The notes below the pieces were generated by a model. That model made no database searches. It saw only the letters and a program-made list of their open reading frames with translations, and was not told the DNA's origin. The position numbers were made by a program, and so were the translations under genes. A stretch of 40,627 bases of DNA, from assembly GCA_021793275.1 (NCBI GenBank), contig JAJYTC010000019.1, positions 1 through 40,627 of the forward strand, in the 5' to 3' direction. Source of the DNA: Deltaproteobacteria bacterium. Lineage in GTDB: Bacteria > Desulfobacterota > Syntrophobacteria > Syntrophobacterales > Syntrophobacteraceae. Below are positions 16,431-24,872 of the stretch, piece after piece; within the stretch, counting starts at the first letter, position 1; each line of letters begins with the position of its first letter.

Positions 16431-18506
16431 TCAGGAGGTTTGAATTTTGCGAAAATCCGCCATGCGGTTAAAGAAAGCGCGGGTGCGTGTCAGCAGGGCA
16501 AGCCGGTTTCGCCTTACCGACTCGTCACTGTCCATGACCAGCACCGAATCGAAAAAGGAATCGATCATCGGCTTGAGTTGAGCCATGGCCTCGAGGGCCC
16601 CGGCGAAATCCGACCGGGCGAGCATGGCGCCGGCCGCCTCTTCAGCCTTTATCAATTCATTGAAGAGGACCCCTTCGGCGGGGGAGTTGAAAAGAGAAAC
16701 GTCAACCGGAGCAGTCTCCGGCGCCTTGATGATGTTGGCCACCCGTTTGAAAGCTGCAGCCAGGGCGGCAAAATCGGGCCTTAAGGTAAAGCGGGCGAGC
16801 GCTTTGGTCTTCTCGACGGATTCGAGCAGATCGTCTATACCCGAGGCAAGCGCCGCGTCAATCACGTCCGGGCTGAACCCCTCGCCGGAAGACGCCAGGT
16901 AATGGTGAAGACGGCCCTCAAAAAAGGCCGCTATATTCTGCTTCACGTTCTCCGCCGGCTGAGTGAGTTTGTGGGAAAGCAGTTTGAGCGCCCTGTCCAA
17001 AAGGTCGCCCAGCGAAATCCGAAGCGGCGTTTCAAGAACGATTCGGATTATTCCAAGCGTCTGGCGCCTCAGGGCAAACGGATCGGTCGTTCCGGTGGGA
17101 AGCAGCCCCACCCCGAAGCACGCCGCAATGGTGTCGATCTTGTCGGCGATGCTTAAAAGAGCGCCCTCGATCCGTTGGGGAACAGGCCCCCCCGAACGGT
17201 TGGGCAGATAGTGTTCGTAAATCGCCTCACACACGGCTTCCCGTTCACCCTGAAGCCGCGCATAGGTCTTGCCCATTATACCCTGCAGTTCGGGAAATTC
17301 GCCCACTACCCCCGACACGAGATCTGCCTTGCAAAGCTTGGCGGCCCGCCGGACTTCGGCCATACGGTCCCCGGCGACTCGTTCGGCCAGCATGAGGGCC
17401 AGTTCGCTGAAACGCTCCATCTTCTCGAAGCTCGTTCCAATCTTTGAATGGAAAACCACCCCTTTGAGATGTTCAACCCTGTCGTCAAGGCGCACCTTTT
17501 GATCTTCCCCGTAGTAAAAACGGGCATCCTCGAGCCTGGCCCTTACAACCCGGGCGTTGCCCGCCGCAACCACGGAGAAGTCCCGGGGAACGATGTTCGC
17601 GATGGTTACAAAATAGGGAAGAAGAGCGCCCGCGCCGTCGGTAACGGCAAAGTAGCGCTGGTGCTTCTTTATAACGGTAATCAACAATTCGGGCGGCAGT
17701 TCCAGGTACTTGTCCTCGAAACGCCCGACAAGCGGCTGAGGGAATTCGACCAGTTGGGTCACTTCATCCAGAAGTTCGTCATCGGCCAGAATCTTTCCAC
17801 CAACCTCCGCCGCCGCCTTATCCGCCCCTTGACGGATAAGTTCGCGTCTTTCGGCTATGTCCAGAATGACGTAGTTTTTCCTGAGATTGTCCCGATGGCT
17901 CTCGAAGTCTTTTACCTCGATCCACACCGGACTCATGAACCTGTGCCCCATGGACTTTTTCCCGCTTCTCACCAGGGCATACGAGCACTCCAGCACTTCG
18001 TTTCCAAGCATCGCCGCGATCCACTGGACCGGCCTTGCAAATGTCACGCTATAGGACGACCAGTGCATCGATTTGGGAAAAGGAATCCTGGCGATAAAAT
18101 CCGGGAGCGCTCTTTCGATGATTTCGCGGGCTGCAAGACCGGCCTCCTCCTTGGAAACGCACAAATACTCGCCTTTTGGCGTCAGTTTTATCCCAAGGTC
18201 CGCGACACCCACGCCCTGGCCTTTTGCAAAACCCTCGGCGGCCTTCGTGGGTTTGCCCTCGGCATCGTAAGCTGCGCTTTTCGGCGGTCCGACGATTTCG
18301 ATGCTGACCGCCTGCTGGGCTTCGGCTACTCCGGGAATATTCAACACCAGCCTGCGAGGCGTTCCGGCGACCGAAGGCTCGCCGTGCGCTATGCGGTTTT
18401 CATCCAGGAACTTCGCCATCCACGCCGACATCCATTCCAGCGCCGGCTGGATATAGCCTGCCGGCATTTCTTCGGTCCCGATCTCTATGTATAGGGTCTG
18501 CGCCAT
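16431..18506 (-). CDS. glyS: Glycyl-tRNA synthetase beta subunit
   Basis: A 691-residue protein matching the beta chain of the bacterial alpha2beta2 glycyl-tRNA synthetase. Visible segments are the N-terminal LYIEIGTEEMPAGYI, FPKSMHW, FARPVQWI, VEFPQPLVGRFEDKYLELPPELLI, HQRYFAV, the HD-like ELQGIMGKTYA and the late PTGTTDPFALRRQTLGI. The beta subunit binds tRNA(Gly) and supports the catalytic alpha subunit; the C-terminal part is an anticodon-binding domain. Length is normal (about 690). It lies 63 bases after glyQ on the same strand, so the two form an operon, and the spacer holds a heptamer repeat. AGGTG stands 5 bases before the ATG. Confidence 0.95.
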   Translation of the reverse strand: MAQTLYIEIGTEEMPAGYIQPALEWMSAWMAKFLDENRIAHGEPSVAGTPRRLVLNIPGVAEAQQAVSIEIVGPPKSAAYDAEGKPTKAAEGFAKGQGVGVADLGIKLTPKGEYLCVSKEEAGLAAREIIERALPDFIARIPFPKSMHWSSYSVTFARPVQWIAAMLGNEVLECSYALVRSGKKSMGHRFMSPVWIEVKDFESHRDNLRKNYVILDIAERRELIRQGADKAAAEVGGKILADDELLDEVTQLVEFPQPLVGRFEDKYLELPPELLITVIKKHQRYFAVTDGAGALLPYFVTIANIVPRDFSVVAAGNARVVRARLEDARFYYGEDQKVRLDDRVEHLKGVVFHSKIGTSFEKMERFSELALMLAERVAGDRMAEVRRAAKLCKADLVSGVVGEFPELQGIMGKTYARLQGEREAVCEAIYEHYLPNRSGGPVPQRIEGALLSIADKIDTIAACFGVGLLPTGTTDPFALRRQTLGIIRIVLETPLRISLGDLLDRALKLLSHKLTQPAENVKQNIAAFFEGRLHHYLASSGEGFSPDVIDAALASGIDDLLESVEKTKALARFTLRPDFAALAAAFKRVANIIKAPETAPVDVSLFNSPAEGVLFNELIKAEEAAGAMLARSDFAGALEAMAQLKPMIDSFFDSVLVMDSDESVRRNRLALLTRTRAFFNRMADFRKIQTS

Positions 18507-18543
18507 CCATTCACCTTTTCTTAGGAAGCAGGAAGTGACCTCT

Positions 18544-18571
18544 CGCTGCCTGCTTCTTGCTGCCTGCTTCT
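18544..18571. repeat. Short heptanucleotide array in the glyQ-glyS spacer
   Basis: Four 7-base units, CGCTGCC TGCTTCT TGCTGCC TGCTTCT, fill most of the spacer and reach into the glyQ stop codon. Upstream AGGAAGCAGG (from about 18521) is complementary to CCTGCTTC in the array, so the spacer RNA can fold into a hairpin between the two genes. Confidence 0.65.
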
Positions 18572-19451
18572 ATTCTTTCACCCACTTATTGAGGAGCGGG
18601 AAGCCCATCTTCTCGCGCTGGTCGTAATAGGCGTGCGCAACGTTGCGCGCCATGTTTCTCACCCTCGCGATATAATTGGTCCTTTCGGTAACGCTGATCG
18701 CCCCCCGGGCATCGAGCAGATTGAACACATGCGAGCATTTCAGCGTATAATCGTAGCTGGGCAGAACCAGTCCCCGCTCGTTCATGCGCAACGATTCGGC
18801 CTCGTACATGCCGAAGAGTTTGAGGAGCATGTCCACGTCAGCCTCTTCGAAGTTATAATGCGACCATTCGACCTCACCCCGGTGATGAACGTCGCCATAA
18901 GTGACATTGCCGCTCCAGATGAGGTCATAGACCGAGTTGACGCCCTGCAGGTACATCGCGATTCTCTCCAGGCCGTAAGTAAGCTCCAGGCTGACCGGGC
19001 TGAGGCTTATGCCGCCGACCTGTTGAAAATAGGTGAACTGCGTTATCTCCATCCCGTCGAGCCACACTTCCCAACCGAGGCCCGATGCCCCCAGGGTGGG
19101 GGATTCCCAGTCGTCTTCGACGAAACGGATATCGTGATCGAGAGGATCGACGCCAAAACTCTTGAGGCTTTCCAGGTATATGGCCTGGGAGTCGGACGGA
19201 GAAGGCTTGAGAATAACCTGGTATTGGTAATAATGCTGCAGCCTGTTCGGGTTCTCCCCGTACCTGCCGTCGGTTGGACGCCGGGACGGCTCAACATAGG
19301 CCACGTTATAAGGTTCCGGCCCCAGCACCCTCAGAAAGGTGGCGGGATTGAACGTACCCGCGCCGACCTCCAGATCGTACGGCTGCTGGACCAGGCATCC
19401 CCTGTCTGACCAGAACTTGTTAAGGGCAAGGATAAGTTCCTGGAATGTCAT
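18570..19451 (-). CDS. glyQ: Glycyl-tRNA synthetase alpha subunit
   Basis: The 293-residue catalytic alpha chain of the alpha2beta2 glycyl-tRNA synthetase, a class II enzyme. Characteristic segments are [67 protein letters not shown], and [21 protein letters not shown]. It charges tRNA(Gly) together with GlyS, encoded next. Its length is usual. The ATG at 19451 follows GGAGAAGAA. The 107-base gap to the upstream rpiB holds an AAAATCCCCC repeat element. Confidence 0.95.
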   Translation of the reverse strand: MTFQELILALNKFWSDRGCLVQQPYDLEVGAGTFNPATFLRVLGPEPYNVAYVEPSRRPTDGRYGENPNRLQHYYQYQVILKPSPSDSQAIYLESLKSFGVDPLDHDIRFVEDDWESPTLGASGLGWEVWLDGMEITQFTYFQQVGGISLSPVSLELTYGLERIAMYLQGVNSVYDLIWSGNVTYGDVHHRGEVEWSHYNFEEADVDMLLKLFGMYEAESLRMNERGLVLPSYDYTLKCSHVFNLLDARGAISVTERTNYIARVRNMARNVAHAYYDQREKMGFPLLNKWVKE

Positions 19452-19485
19452 TTCTTCTCCAGATAAATCAAAAGCAAACCGTCAT

Positions 19486-19512
19486 AAAATCCCCCACCCG
19501 TTTTAAAAAGGG
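19486..19512. repeat. AAAATCCCCC dispersed element, copy 1
   Basis: AAAATCCCCCACCC followed by a T/A-rich centre and GGG, in the rpiB-glyQ spacer. The same AAAATCCCCC-type sequence appears on the other strand at 22087-22117. Similar AAATCCCCC...GGGG hairpins are common intergenic repeats in proteobacterial genomes. Confidence 0.5.
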
Positions 19513-19558
19513 CCAAACCCGCTCCACCCACGGGGGGAGGAGGGCTTGCGGATGGGCG

Positions 19559-19996
19559 CTAATCAGGTGGATTATCTATCAGGTCGATGCGCCTCTTGTG
19601 CCTGCCGCCTTCAAAAGACTCGCTCAGCCATTCGCGCACTACTTCCAGGGCCAGGTCGACGCCGATAAACCGGGCGCCGAGGCACAAAACATTGCTGTCA
19701 TTGTGGCGGCGGCTCATACGCACCTCATAGGTCCCGCAGCCGTTCACCGCCCGCACCCCGCTTATGCGGTTGGCGGCAATGGACATGCCTATCCCGCTGC
19801 CGCACACCAGTATGCCCCGGTCCGCCTGTCCACTCGCCACCGCCTTTGCAACCCGAAAGGCATAGACAGGGTAATCGACCGAACCGGGACCGTCGGTTCC
19901 AACGTCCACGACCGTGACGTCCGCCTTCCTCAGAGCGGAGGCGACAAGATCTTTCAACTCAAAACCGGCGTGGTCCGCTCCAACGTAGACTTTCAT
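19559..19996 (-). CDS. rpiB: Ribose-5-phosphate isomerase B
   Basis: The 145-residue protein matches the RpiB/LacAB family that interconverts ribose 5-phosphate and ribulose 5-phosphate in the pentose phosphate pathway. It has the start VYVGADHAGFELK with H9, the active-site loop GILVCGSGIGMSIAANR with the catalytic C65, and RMSRRHNDSNVLCLGARFIG. Length is normal (about 145-150). The ATG at 19996 has GGAG upstream; a longer frame to 20020 begins at a less likely start. It precedes glyQ by about 107 bases on the same strand and may share its transcript. Confidence 0.92.
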   Translation of the reverse strand: MKVYVGADHAGFELKDLVASALRKADVTVVDVGTDGPGSVDYPVYAFRVAKAVASGQADRGILVCGSGIGMSIAANRISGVRAVNGCGTYEVRMSRRHNDSNVLCLGARFIGVDLALEVVREWLSESFEGGRHKRRIDLIDNPPD

Positions 19997-20196
19997 AATC
20001 CCGCTCCAGCCCTTATCCACAGGATAAACAGCGATACAACCGTCCTCATTCTTTTTGAGTTCTTATTTGGACTATTTTTCATGCCAAATCAAGCTTTTCC
20101 GTGCGCATCGGAAAATTTTCAGCGCTTCGGGCACACGACCGCCTCCTTATGGAGGGCGCGCAAACAGGTTGTTTTCTACAGGGAGGTGTCAAAGGA

Positions 20197-20409
20197 TCAG
20201 CGGGCGGGGCCTGAACTGTCCGGGTCATGGTCATCGGCTTCGTCCCGGCTTCTTCGGCGCTTCATGGCTACAACCCAGACGTAATATACGATAAGAAAGG
20301 GGAAAGTCGCATAGGCGCCCTCGAAGTTGCCCAGAAACAGGCATACCGTACCGTAAATTACGATAAGCCCGATAATCACGACCATGATTATCGAAAGGCC
20401 CTTTTTCAT
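20197..20409 (-). CDS. Small inner-membrane protein, 70 residues
   Basis: The frame starts at the ATG at 20409, with GGAG 5 bases upstream. The product has two predicted membrane helices (residues about 5-26, GLSIIMVVIIGLIVIYGTV, and about 33-48, ATFPFLIVYYVWVVAM), joined by a short loop. A charged cytoplasmic tail follows (KRRRSRDEADDHD). No family is recognised. The hairpin terminator just upstream at 20431-20449 means it is either read from its own start downstream of that hairpin or by read-through from the nitroreductase gene. Good start signals and clear helices make it a likely real gene. Confidence 0.65.
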   Translation of the reverse strand: MKKGLSIIMVVIIGLIVIYGTVCLFLGNFEGAYATFPFLIVYYVWVVAMKRRRSRDEADDHDPDSSGPAR

Positions 20410-20430
20410 CTATACTCCATAAAAAGATAA

Positions 20431-20449
20431 AGCCCGCTTTTGGCGGGCT
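20431..20449 (-). terminator. Rho-independent terminator after the nitroreductase gene
   Basis: AGCCCGC (20431-20437) and GCGGGCT (20443-20449) form a 7-base stem with a 5-base loop. On the minus strand it is followed by TTTATCTTTTTA. It lies about 170 bases past the nitroreductase stop and about 20 bases before the small membrane gene, so it could also act as an attenuator for that gene. Confidence 0.7.
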
Positions 20450-20619
20450 GAGAAAAACCCCTCGGGAGTCCGGTAAGACAGTGAGAGATTTTCGTTTGCA
20501 GCGCTAAAAGCCGAAAGGGTCTCAATCTGGCGTCATGCTGCAACCGCTTGAATAAATAAACTAAAACGCAGAAACAGTCAAGGCCGATTCCAAATATCGG
20601 AGCTTTCCTTAAAGCGTGA

Positions 20620-21138
20620 TCAGACCCGGATTATAAACTTGTCTTTTCTTGGGGCTGCTTTCGGGAGTTCTCCTGCGGGGTAGCCCAGAATGCAGGAACC
20701 CACTCCCACGAAATCTCCGGTGATCCCCCACTTCCTCATTAAATCCTTGCCTTCCTCGGTTTCAAACATCTGTTTTTCACGGTGGACCCAGCACGACCCG
20801 ATGCCCAGGGATGCCGCCGCATTGAACATATTGCCAAGCGCCAGGGTTCCATCCTCGACAGGAGTGACTTTACTCTTGTCTGCAAAAACCAAAACCACGG
20901 TAGGCGCATTGTAATAGGGATCGATATCCTTTCCCAACACGGCTGCGTTCATGGCTGAGAGCTTTTTTAACGTTTCTTTATCCTGGACCGCCACAAAAAG
21001 AGCCGACTGCTGGTTCGCACCGCTGGGCGCATACATTCCGGCCTCGAGGATAGCTTGCAGCTCCTGCTCCTTGATCTGCTCAGGCTTGAATTTGCGCACG
21101 CTCCTTCTTCCCAGTAGAGTCTTTATTGTTTCGTTCAT
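20620..21138 (-). CDS. Nitroreductase family FMN oxidoreductase
   Basis: The 172-residue protein belongs to the small nitroreductase/NADH oxidase fold that binds FMN as a dimer. The family signature is clear: LLGRRSVRKFKPEQI, LQAILEAGMYAPSGANQQ, a central YYNAPTVVLVFADKS, the helix LALGNMFNAAASLGIGSCWVHRE and the terminal GYPAGELPKAAPRK. The physiological substrate cannot be told; members reduce nitroaromatics, quinones or flavins using NAD(P)H. The ATG at 21138 follows GGGAGGGAG, and the longer frame to 21213 is rejected. It is transcribed away from the PilZ gene. Confidence 0.88.
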   Translation of the reverse strand: MNETIKTLLGRRSVRKFKPEQIKEQELQAILEAGMYAPSGANQQSALFVAVQDKETLKKLSAMNAAVLGKDIDPYYNAPTVVLVFADKSKVTPVEDGTLALGNMFNAAASLGIGSCWVHREKQMFETEEGKDLMRKWGITGDFVGVGSCILGYPAGELPKAAPRKDKFIIRV

Positions 21139-21184
21139 GTCACTCCCTCCCCTTTGGGTGATGAGAAATTCCTTTTTGACGATT

Positions 21185-21213
21185 CTGGTAGTATCTGCTC
21201 CGGGCGCTGTCAA
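21185..21213 (-). promoter_or_regulatory. Possible promoter of the nitroreductase gene
   Basis: A perfect TTGACA (21213-21208, minus strand) is followed after 17 bases by a weak TACCAG (21190-21185). The predicted leader is about 40 bases. Confidence 0.35.
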
Positions 21214-21301
21214 TGGACAAAATGCATCTAAACGGATCTGCGAGCTATTTGCTCCGGCGGTTCAGCCGAAGCTCTCATGGGATGCCTTGCGAAAAGGACA
21301 A

Positions 21302-21330
21302 TTGCGTTCTGCTCGCAAGACTGCTAAAAT
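21302..21330 (+). promoter_or_regulatory. Predicted extended -10 promoter of the PilZ gene
   Basis: TTGCGT (21302-21307), a 17-base spacer and TAAAAT (21325-21330, five of six matches) preceded by TGC, which makes an extended -10. The leader would be about 100 bases. It contains a possible 34-codon frame (from an ATG near 21340) whose stop overlaps the PilZ start. Confidence 0.45.
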
Positions 21331-21435
21331 TACACAAGATGTATATCTTCATGTTCATCAAGACGTGGAAACCCCGCCTCGTTTTTGGGCTGCTTTTCAG
21401 AATTTTTGCCGCCGACTTTTCATTCGGATGGAATA

Positions 21436-21819
21436 ATGTGTGAAGAGAAAAGAAAATTCAAGAGGTTCAAGGTAAAAGAAGGGGCATTTGCAGCTTTCAT
21501 TAAGCCTGATGAGCTGATAAAGATGGGTCGGATTCAAAATGTGGGCATGGGAGGGCTTTGTCTGCGCTATCTGTCGATGGACGCGGATGACGAGGACCGC
21601 AACGAGATAAAGATATTCGGCTGCGATGGGCGCTTCATTCACCTGGATAGAGTCGGATGCAGGGTTGTCTATGACTACGAGATCCCTGAAGGTTCCTGGG
21701 AGCAGGTCAGCACCAGGTGCTGCGGAGTTGAGTTTGAAAACCTCTCGGTCAAACTCAAGGTCATGTTGGAAGATTTCATCGACTGTTTTGGTGTCGAGTC
21801 AAACGGGCAGGAGGATTAA
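21436..21819 (+). CDS. PilZ domain protein (probable c-di-GMP receptor, altered motif)
   Basis: The 127-residue protein is a single PilZ domain. The first c-di-GMP contact motif RxxxR is present at R6-R10 (RKFKR). The second, normally [D/N]xSxxG, reads NVGMGG at 35-40, so Gly replaces the Ser. The beta-barrel continues through IKIFGCDGRFIHLDRVGCRVVYDYEI and CCGVEFENLS, and a terminal helix (KLKVMLEDFIDCF) closes it. It is cytosolic, with no attached output domain, so it would act by binding a partner. The Ser-to-Gly change may weaken dinucleotide binding. The ATG at 21436 has GGA 7 bases upstream. Confidence 0.8.
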   Translation: MCEEKRKFKRFKVKEGAFAAFIKPDELIKMGRIQNVGMGGLCLRYLSMDADDEDRNEIKIFGCDGRFIHLDRVGCRVVYDYEIPEGSWEQVSTRCCGVEFENLSVKLKVMLEDFIDCFGVESNGQED

Positions 21820-21963
21820 AAAGCGTGATGCCCTGGTCTGCCGTTCATCGTGAGCCGTTCCAGCCTCTTATCTCTCTGCTTCTCTTCTTTTCTTCGATCG
21901 TTCCCATTTTTATCCGAGGCCGCCCGCTGTCTTCTCGGCGTTCGCACCAAACGGCGCCGGTTC

Positions 21964-21991
21964 TTGACATCAGGTTCATCATAGCTATCTG
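21964..21991 (+). promoter_or_regulatory. Possible promoter of the sucAB-lpd operon
   Basis: A perfect TTGACA (21964-21969) with a 16-base spacer to TATCTG (21986-21991, three of six). The leader would be about 150 bases. Confidence 0.35.
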
Positions 21992-22086
21992 TAGGCTGAA
22001 CACGATTTATACGATCGACATACGGTGAATAGGCGTCAATCTTACCTTCGGGGCACCATTAAACCACCAAAAGGGCACGCCGGTCA

Positions 22087-22117
22087 CCCCTCTTTTCCAA
22101 AGGAGGGCGGGGGATTT
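22087..22117. repeat. AAAATCCCCC dispersed element, copy 2
   Basis: Inverted relative to 19486-19512: CCCCTCTTTTCC then AGGAGGGCGGGGG and ATTTT. CCCTCTT and AGGAGGG can pair with one mismatch. It lies in the presumed ribosome-binding region of sucA. Confidence 0.5.
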
Positions 22118-22146
22118 TGAAAACCTTTCAAAGCGGGTTTTTGCCT

Positions 22147-24861
22147 ATGAATTATTCTTTGAATCTGCAAGCCGACTTTTTCGAATCGGAATATCTCAAA
22201 TGGAAATCGAACCCGGAGAGCGTAAACCGCGAGTGGCGGATTTTTTTCGAGGGCTTCGATCTCGCAGCCCGTTCCGGAAAGGCGGGCCCGGGCCTGTTCG
22301 ACAGAAACGAAATCTTGAGGCAATGCGGCGTGAATGAACTCATTTATCGCCACCGTGACCTGGGCCACATTTTAACTTGCCTGGACCCATTGGGCAGGTG
22401 CGAAGACGAACATGCGCTCCTTGCAATTTCCGGTTTCGGGCTCTCGGAACAAGACCTCGACAGCCCCTTCTACGCCCCTTCCACGCTGTTCGGCCAGGAT
22501 ACCCCGCTCAGGCAGATCGTTGCGGCGCTCAGGGAAACATACTGCAGATCGCTCGGCGTCGAATACATGCACCTTCAGGACCCGAGTGAACGTTACTGGC
22601 TCCAGGAGCGAATGGAGCCCATTCGAAACCGTCCCCGTTTTAACAGGGACGAGCAACTTGAAATTCTCACCAAACTCTGCCAGGCCACTCTTTTCGAACA
22701 TTTCCTCCACACGCGCTACATCGGCCAGAAACGCTTCTCATTGGAAGGGGCCGAAGTCATCATTCCGATGCTTCACTTCCTGCTGAGGTATGCGAGCCAG
22801 GCGGGATGCCGCGAAATTCTTATGGGAATGGCGCACCGGGGGCGTCTTAACATACAGGTGAACGTTCTTGGCAAGCTTTACGAGCATCTTTTCTGCGAAT
22901 TCGAGGAGCATTACGACCCGCACTCTATTTTCGGCTCGGGGGACGTAAAGTACCACAGGGGATATATGGTCGACGACCTCGACGTCGGACAAGACCGGCG
23001 GATCAGCGTGTTGATTCCGAGCAATCCGAGCCACCTGGAGGCGGTCGATCCCGTGATCGAAGGGCTGGCGCACGCCAGGCAGGAAAAGCTGGCAGAGCAG
23101 GGGCGCAGGCAGGTGCTTCCCGTTTTGATCCATGGAGACGCGGCTTTCGCTGGCCAGGGAGTGGTGGCCGAAACCCTGAACCTCTCACAACTCGAAGGCT
23201 ATTCCAATGGAGGGACCCTCCACCTTGTGATAAACAACCAGATAGGGTTCACCACCCTTCCCGAACACGCCCGCTCGACCCGCTATGCCACGGACATAGC
23301 CAAGATGCTGATGGTGCCGATCTTTCACGTGCACGGTGAAGACCCCGAAGCCGCCATCTACGCCGTGAAACTGGGCCTGGATTACCGCAACGAGTTCGCA
23401 AAGGACGTGGTAATAGATCTGGTTTGCTTCAGACGCTACGGGCACAATGAAGGAGACGAACCTTACTACACCCAGCCTCAAATGTATGCCAGGATCAAGG
23501 ACCGCCCTCCGCTATACAAGATATATTTCAATTCCCTGAAAGAATCCGCTATCGCTTCGCAGGAGGACCTCGACCGGTTTACCACGGGCACAAACGAATG
23601 CATGGAACTTGCCTATCAAAAGGTGCACGACAAGCTCTGCGAAATGCCCGAAGAAAAATATTACGACGTCTGGCGGGCAATGAGCGGAAAATATTCCCAT
23701 GAGGCGGTCGAAACAGGCGTCGGGAGCGAACAGCTCCTGGAACTTGCAAGGAAACTCAATTCCTTTCCGCAAGGCTTTGCAGTTCACCCCCGCCTGCAGC
23801 GCATTCTGGAAAGAAGGCTTCGAAGCATCGAAAACGGAACCGACATAGATTGGGCGAACGCCGAGGCCCTCGCCTTCGCCTCGCTTGTCACGGAAGGCAC
23901 TCCGGTTCGCCTCAGCGGACAGGACAGCGGCAGGGGTACATTCAGCCAGAGACACAGCGTCCTTTTCGACGTCAATACCGAAGAGCGCTATACCCCGCTA
24001 AACAACCTCTCCACCGGTCAGGCCCAATTCATGGTCTACGACAGCGCGCTTTCGGAAGAAGCCGTGCTGGCCTTCGAATACGGCTATTCGCTTACGACCC
24101 CCGAAACCCTCACAATCTGGGAGGCCCAGTTCGGCGATTTCGCCAACAACGCCCAGCCGGTTTTCGATCAGTTCATTTCGAGCGCCGAGGCCAAATGGCG
24201 CCGGCCAAGCGGCCTGACGATCCTTCTGCCCCACGGACTCGAGGGACAGGGGCCGGAGCATTCGAGCGCTCGTTTCGAGAGGTGCCTGCAGCTTTGCGCC
24301 GAGGACAACTTGCAGGTTTGCTATCCGAGCACGCCCTCGCAGTATTTCCATCTTCTGCGCAGGCAGATGCGCAGAAATTTTCGAAAACCCCTGATCGTTC
24401 TGACTCCCAAAAGCCTGCTGAGGCTTCCCGCGGCAGTCTCGACGCTCCGTGAGCTCTCTTCGGGCCGGTTCCGGGAAATAATCGACGACCCCGGTTTTGA
24501 AAAAGCGCAGAAAATATATTTTTGCAGCGGGAAAATTTATTACGAACTGGTCGAAAGGCGGAAGGCCGCCGCAGTCACCGACACGGCAATCCTTCGGGTC
24601 GAACAGTTCTACCCGTTTCCGGAAGCTTCTCTTTTGAGCGTCCTTGCCCAATACCCTTCCGCCTCCACGTTCTACTGGGTCCAGGAAGAGCCTCAAAACA
24701 TGGGCGCATGGAATTTCATTCTATCCAGGCTGAAGACACTGACGGGCAAAGACCCTGCTTATATTGGAAGAGCGCCGGCGGCGACTCCTGCCCCCGGCTA
24801 TCTTGCAACGTACAGGCAAGAGCAGGACGTGCTGATGGAAAAGGCCTTCGGATCACCGTGA
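22147..24861 (+). CDS. sucA: 2-oxoglutarate dehydrogenase E1 component
   Basis: A thiamine-diphosphate enzyme of about 904 residues that decarboxylates 2-oxoglutarate and passes the succinyl group to the lipoyl arm of SucB. The N-terminal helical region has the usual [26 protein letters not shown]. Further segments are [29 protein letters not shown], the cofactor-binding [18 protein letters not shown] to [20 protein letters not shown], and the pyrimidine-domain [13 protein letters not shown] with PLEHL-like [32 protein letters not shown]. Length is normal (about 900-950). The ATG at 22147 is chosen; a TTG ten codons earlier has a better purine-rich upstream stretch and cannot be excluded. sucB follows after 11 bases. 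Confidence 0.93.
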   Translation: MNYSLNLQADFFESEYLKWKSNPESVNREWRIFFEGFDLAARSGKAGPGLFDRNEILRQCGVNELIYRHRDLGHILTCLDPLGRCEDEHALLAISGFGLSEQDLDSPFYAPSTLFGQDTPLRQIVAALRETYCRSLGVEYMHLQDPSERYWLQERMEPIRNRPRFNRDEQLEILTKLCQATLFEHFLHTRYIGQKRFSLEGAEVIIPMLHFLLRYASQAGCREILMGMAHRGRLNIQVNVLGKLYEHLFCEFEEHYDPHSIFGSGDVKYHRGYMVDDLDVGQDRRISVLIPSNPSHLEAVDPVIEGLAHARQEKLAEQGRRQVLPVLIHGDAAFAGQGVVAETLNLSQLEGYSNGGTLHLVINNQIGFTTLPEHARSTRYATDIAKMLMVPIFHVHGEDPEAAIYAVKLGLDYRNEFAKDVVIDLVCFRRYGHNEGDEPYYTQPQMYARIKDRPPLYKIYFNSLKESAIASQEDLDRFTTGTNECMELAYQKVHDKLCEMPEEKYYDVWRAMSGKYSHEAVETGVGSEQLLELARKLNSFPQGFAVHPRLQRILERRLRSIENGTDIDWANAEALAFASLVTEGTPVRLSGQDSGRGTFSQRHSVLFDVNTEERYTPLNNLSTGQAQFMVYDSALSEEAVLAFEYGYSLTTPETLTIWEAQFGDFANNAQPVFDQFISSAEAKWRRPSGLTILLPHGLEGQGPEHSSARFERCLQLCAEDNLQVCYPSTPSQYFHLLRRQMRRNFRKPLIVLTPKSLLRLPAAVSTLRELSSGRFREIIDDPGFEKAQKIYFCSGKIYYELVERRKAAAVTDTAILRVEQFYPFPEASLLSVLAQYPSASTFYWVQEEPQNMGAWNFILSRLKTLTGKDPAYIGRAPAATPAPGYLATYRQEQDVLMEKAFGSP

Positions 24862-24872
24862 CAGGAGACACC

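Larger units (their letters stand above)
21820..22146. other. Intergenic region upstream of sucA
   Basis: About 330 bases without a gene. It contains the possible promoter at 21964-21991 and the GC-rich AAAATCCCCC-type element at 22087-22117 directly before sucA. A TTG start for sucA at 22117 would use that element as ribosome-binding site. Confidence 0.5.

Noticed and set aside
17448-18494. Plus-strand open frame of 348 codons opposite glyS
   Set aside because: Antisense shadow; glyS is well supported in the other strand.
21340-21443. 34-codon leader frame before the PilZ gene
   Set aside because: Starts at an ATG without a convincing ribosome-binding site; kept only as a note because its stop overlaps the PilZ start.
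22117-22146. TTG start for sucA ten codons upstream
   Set aside because: Rare start within a repeat element. It has a better purine-rich upstream stretch, so it is noted as an alternative and not adopted.
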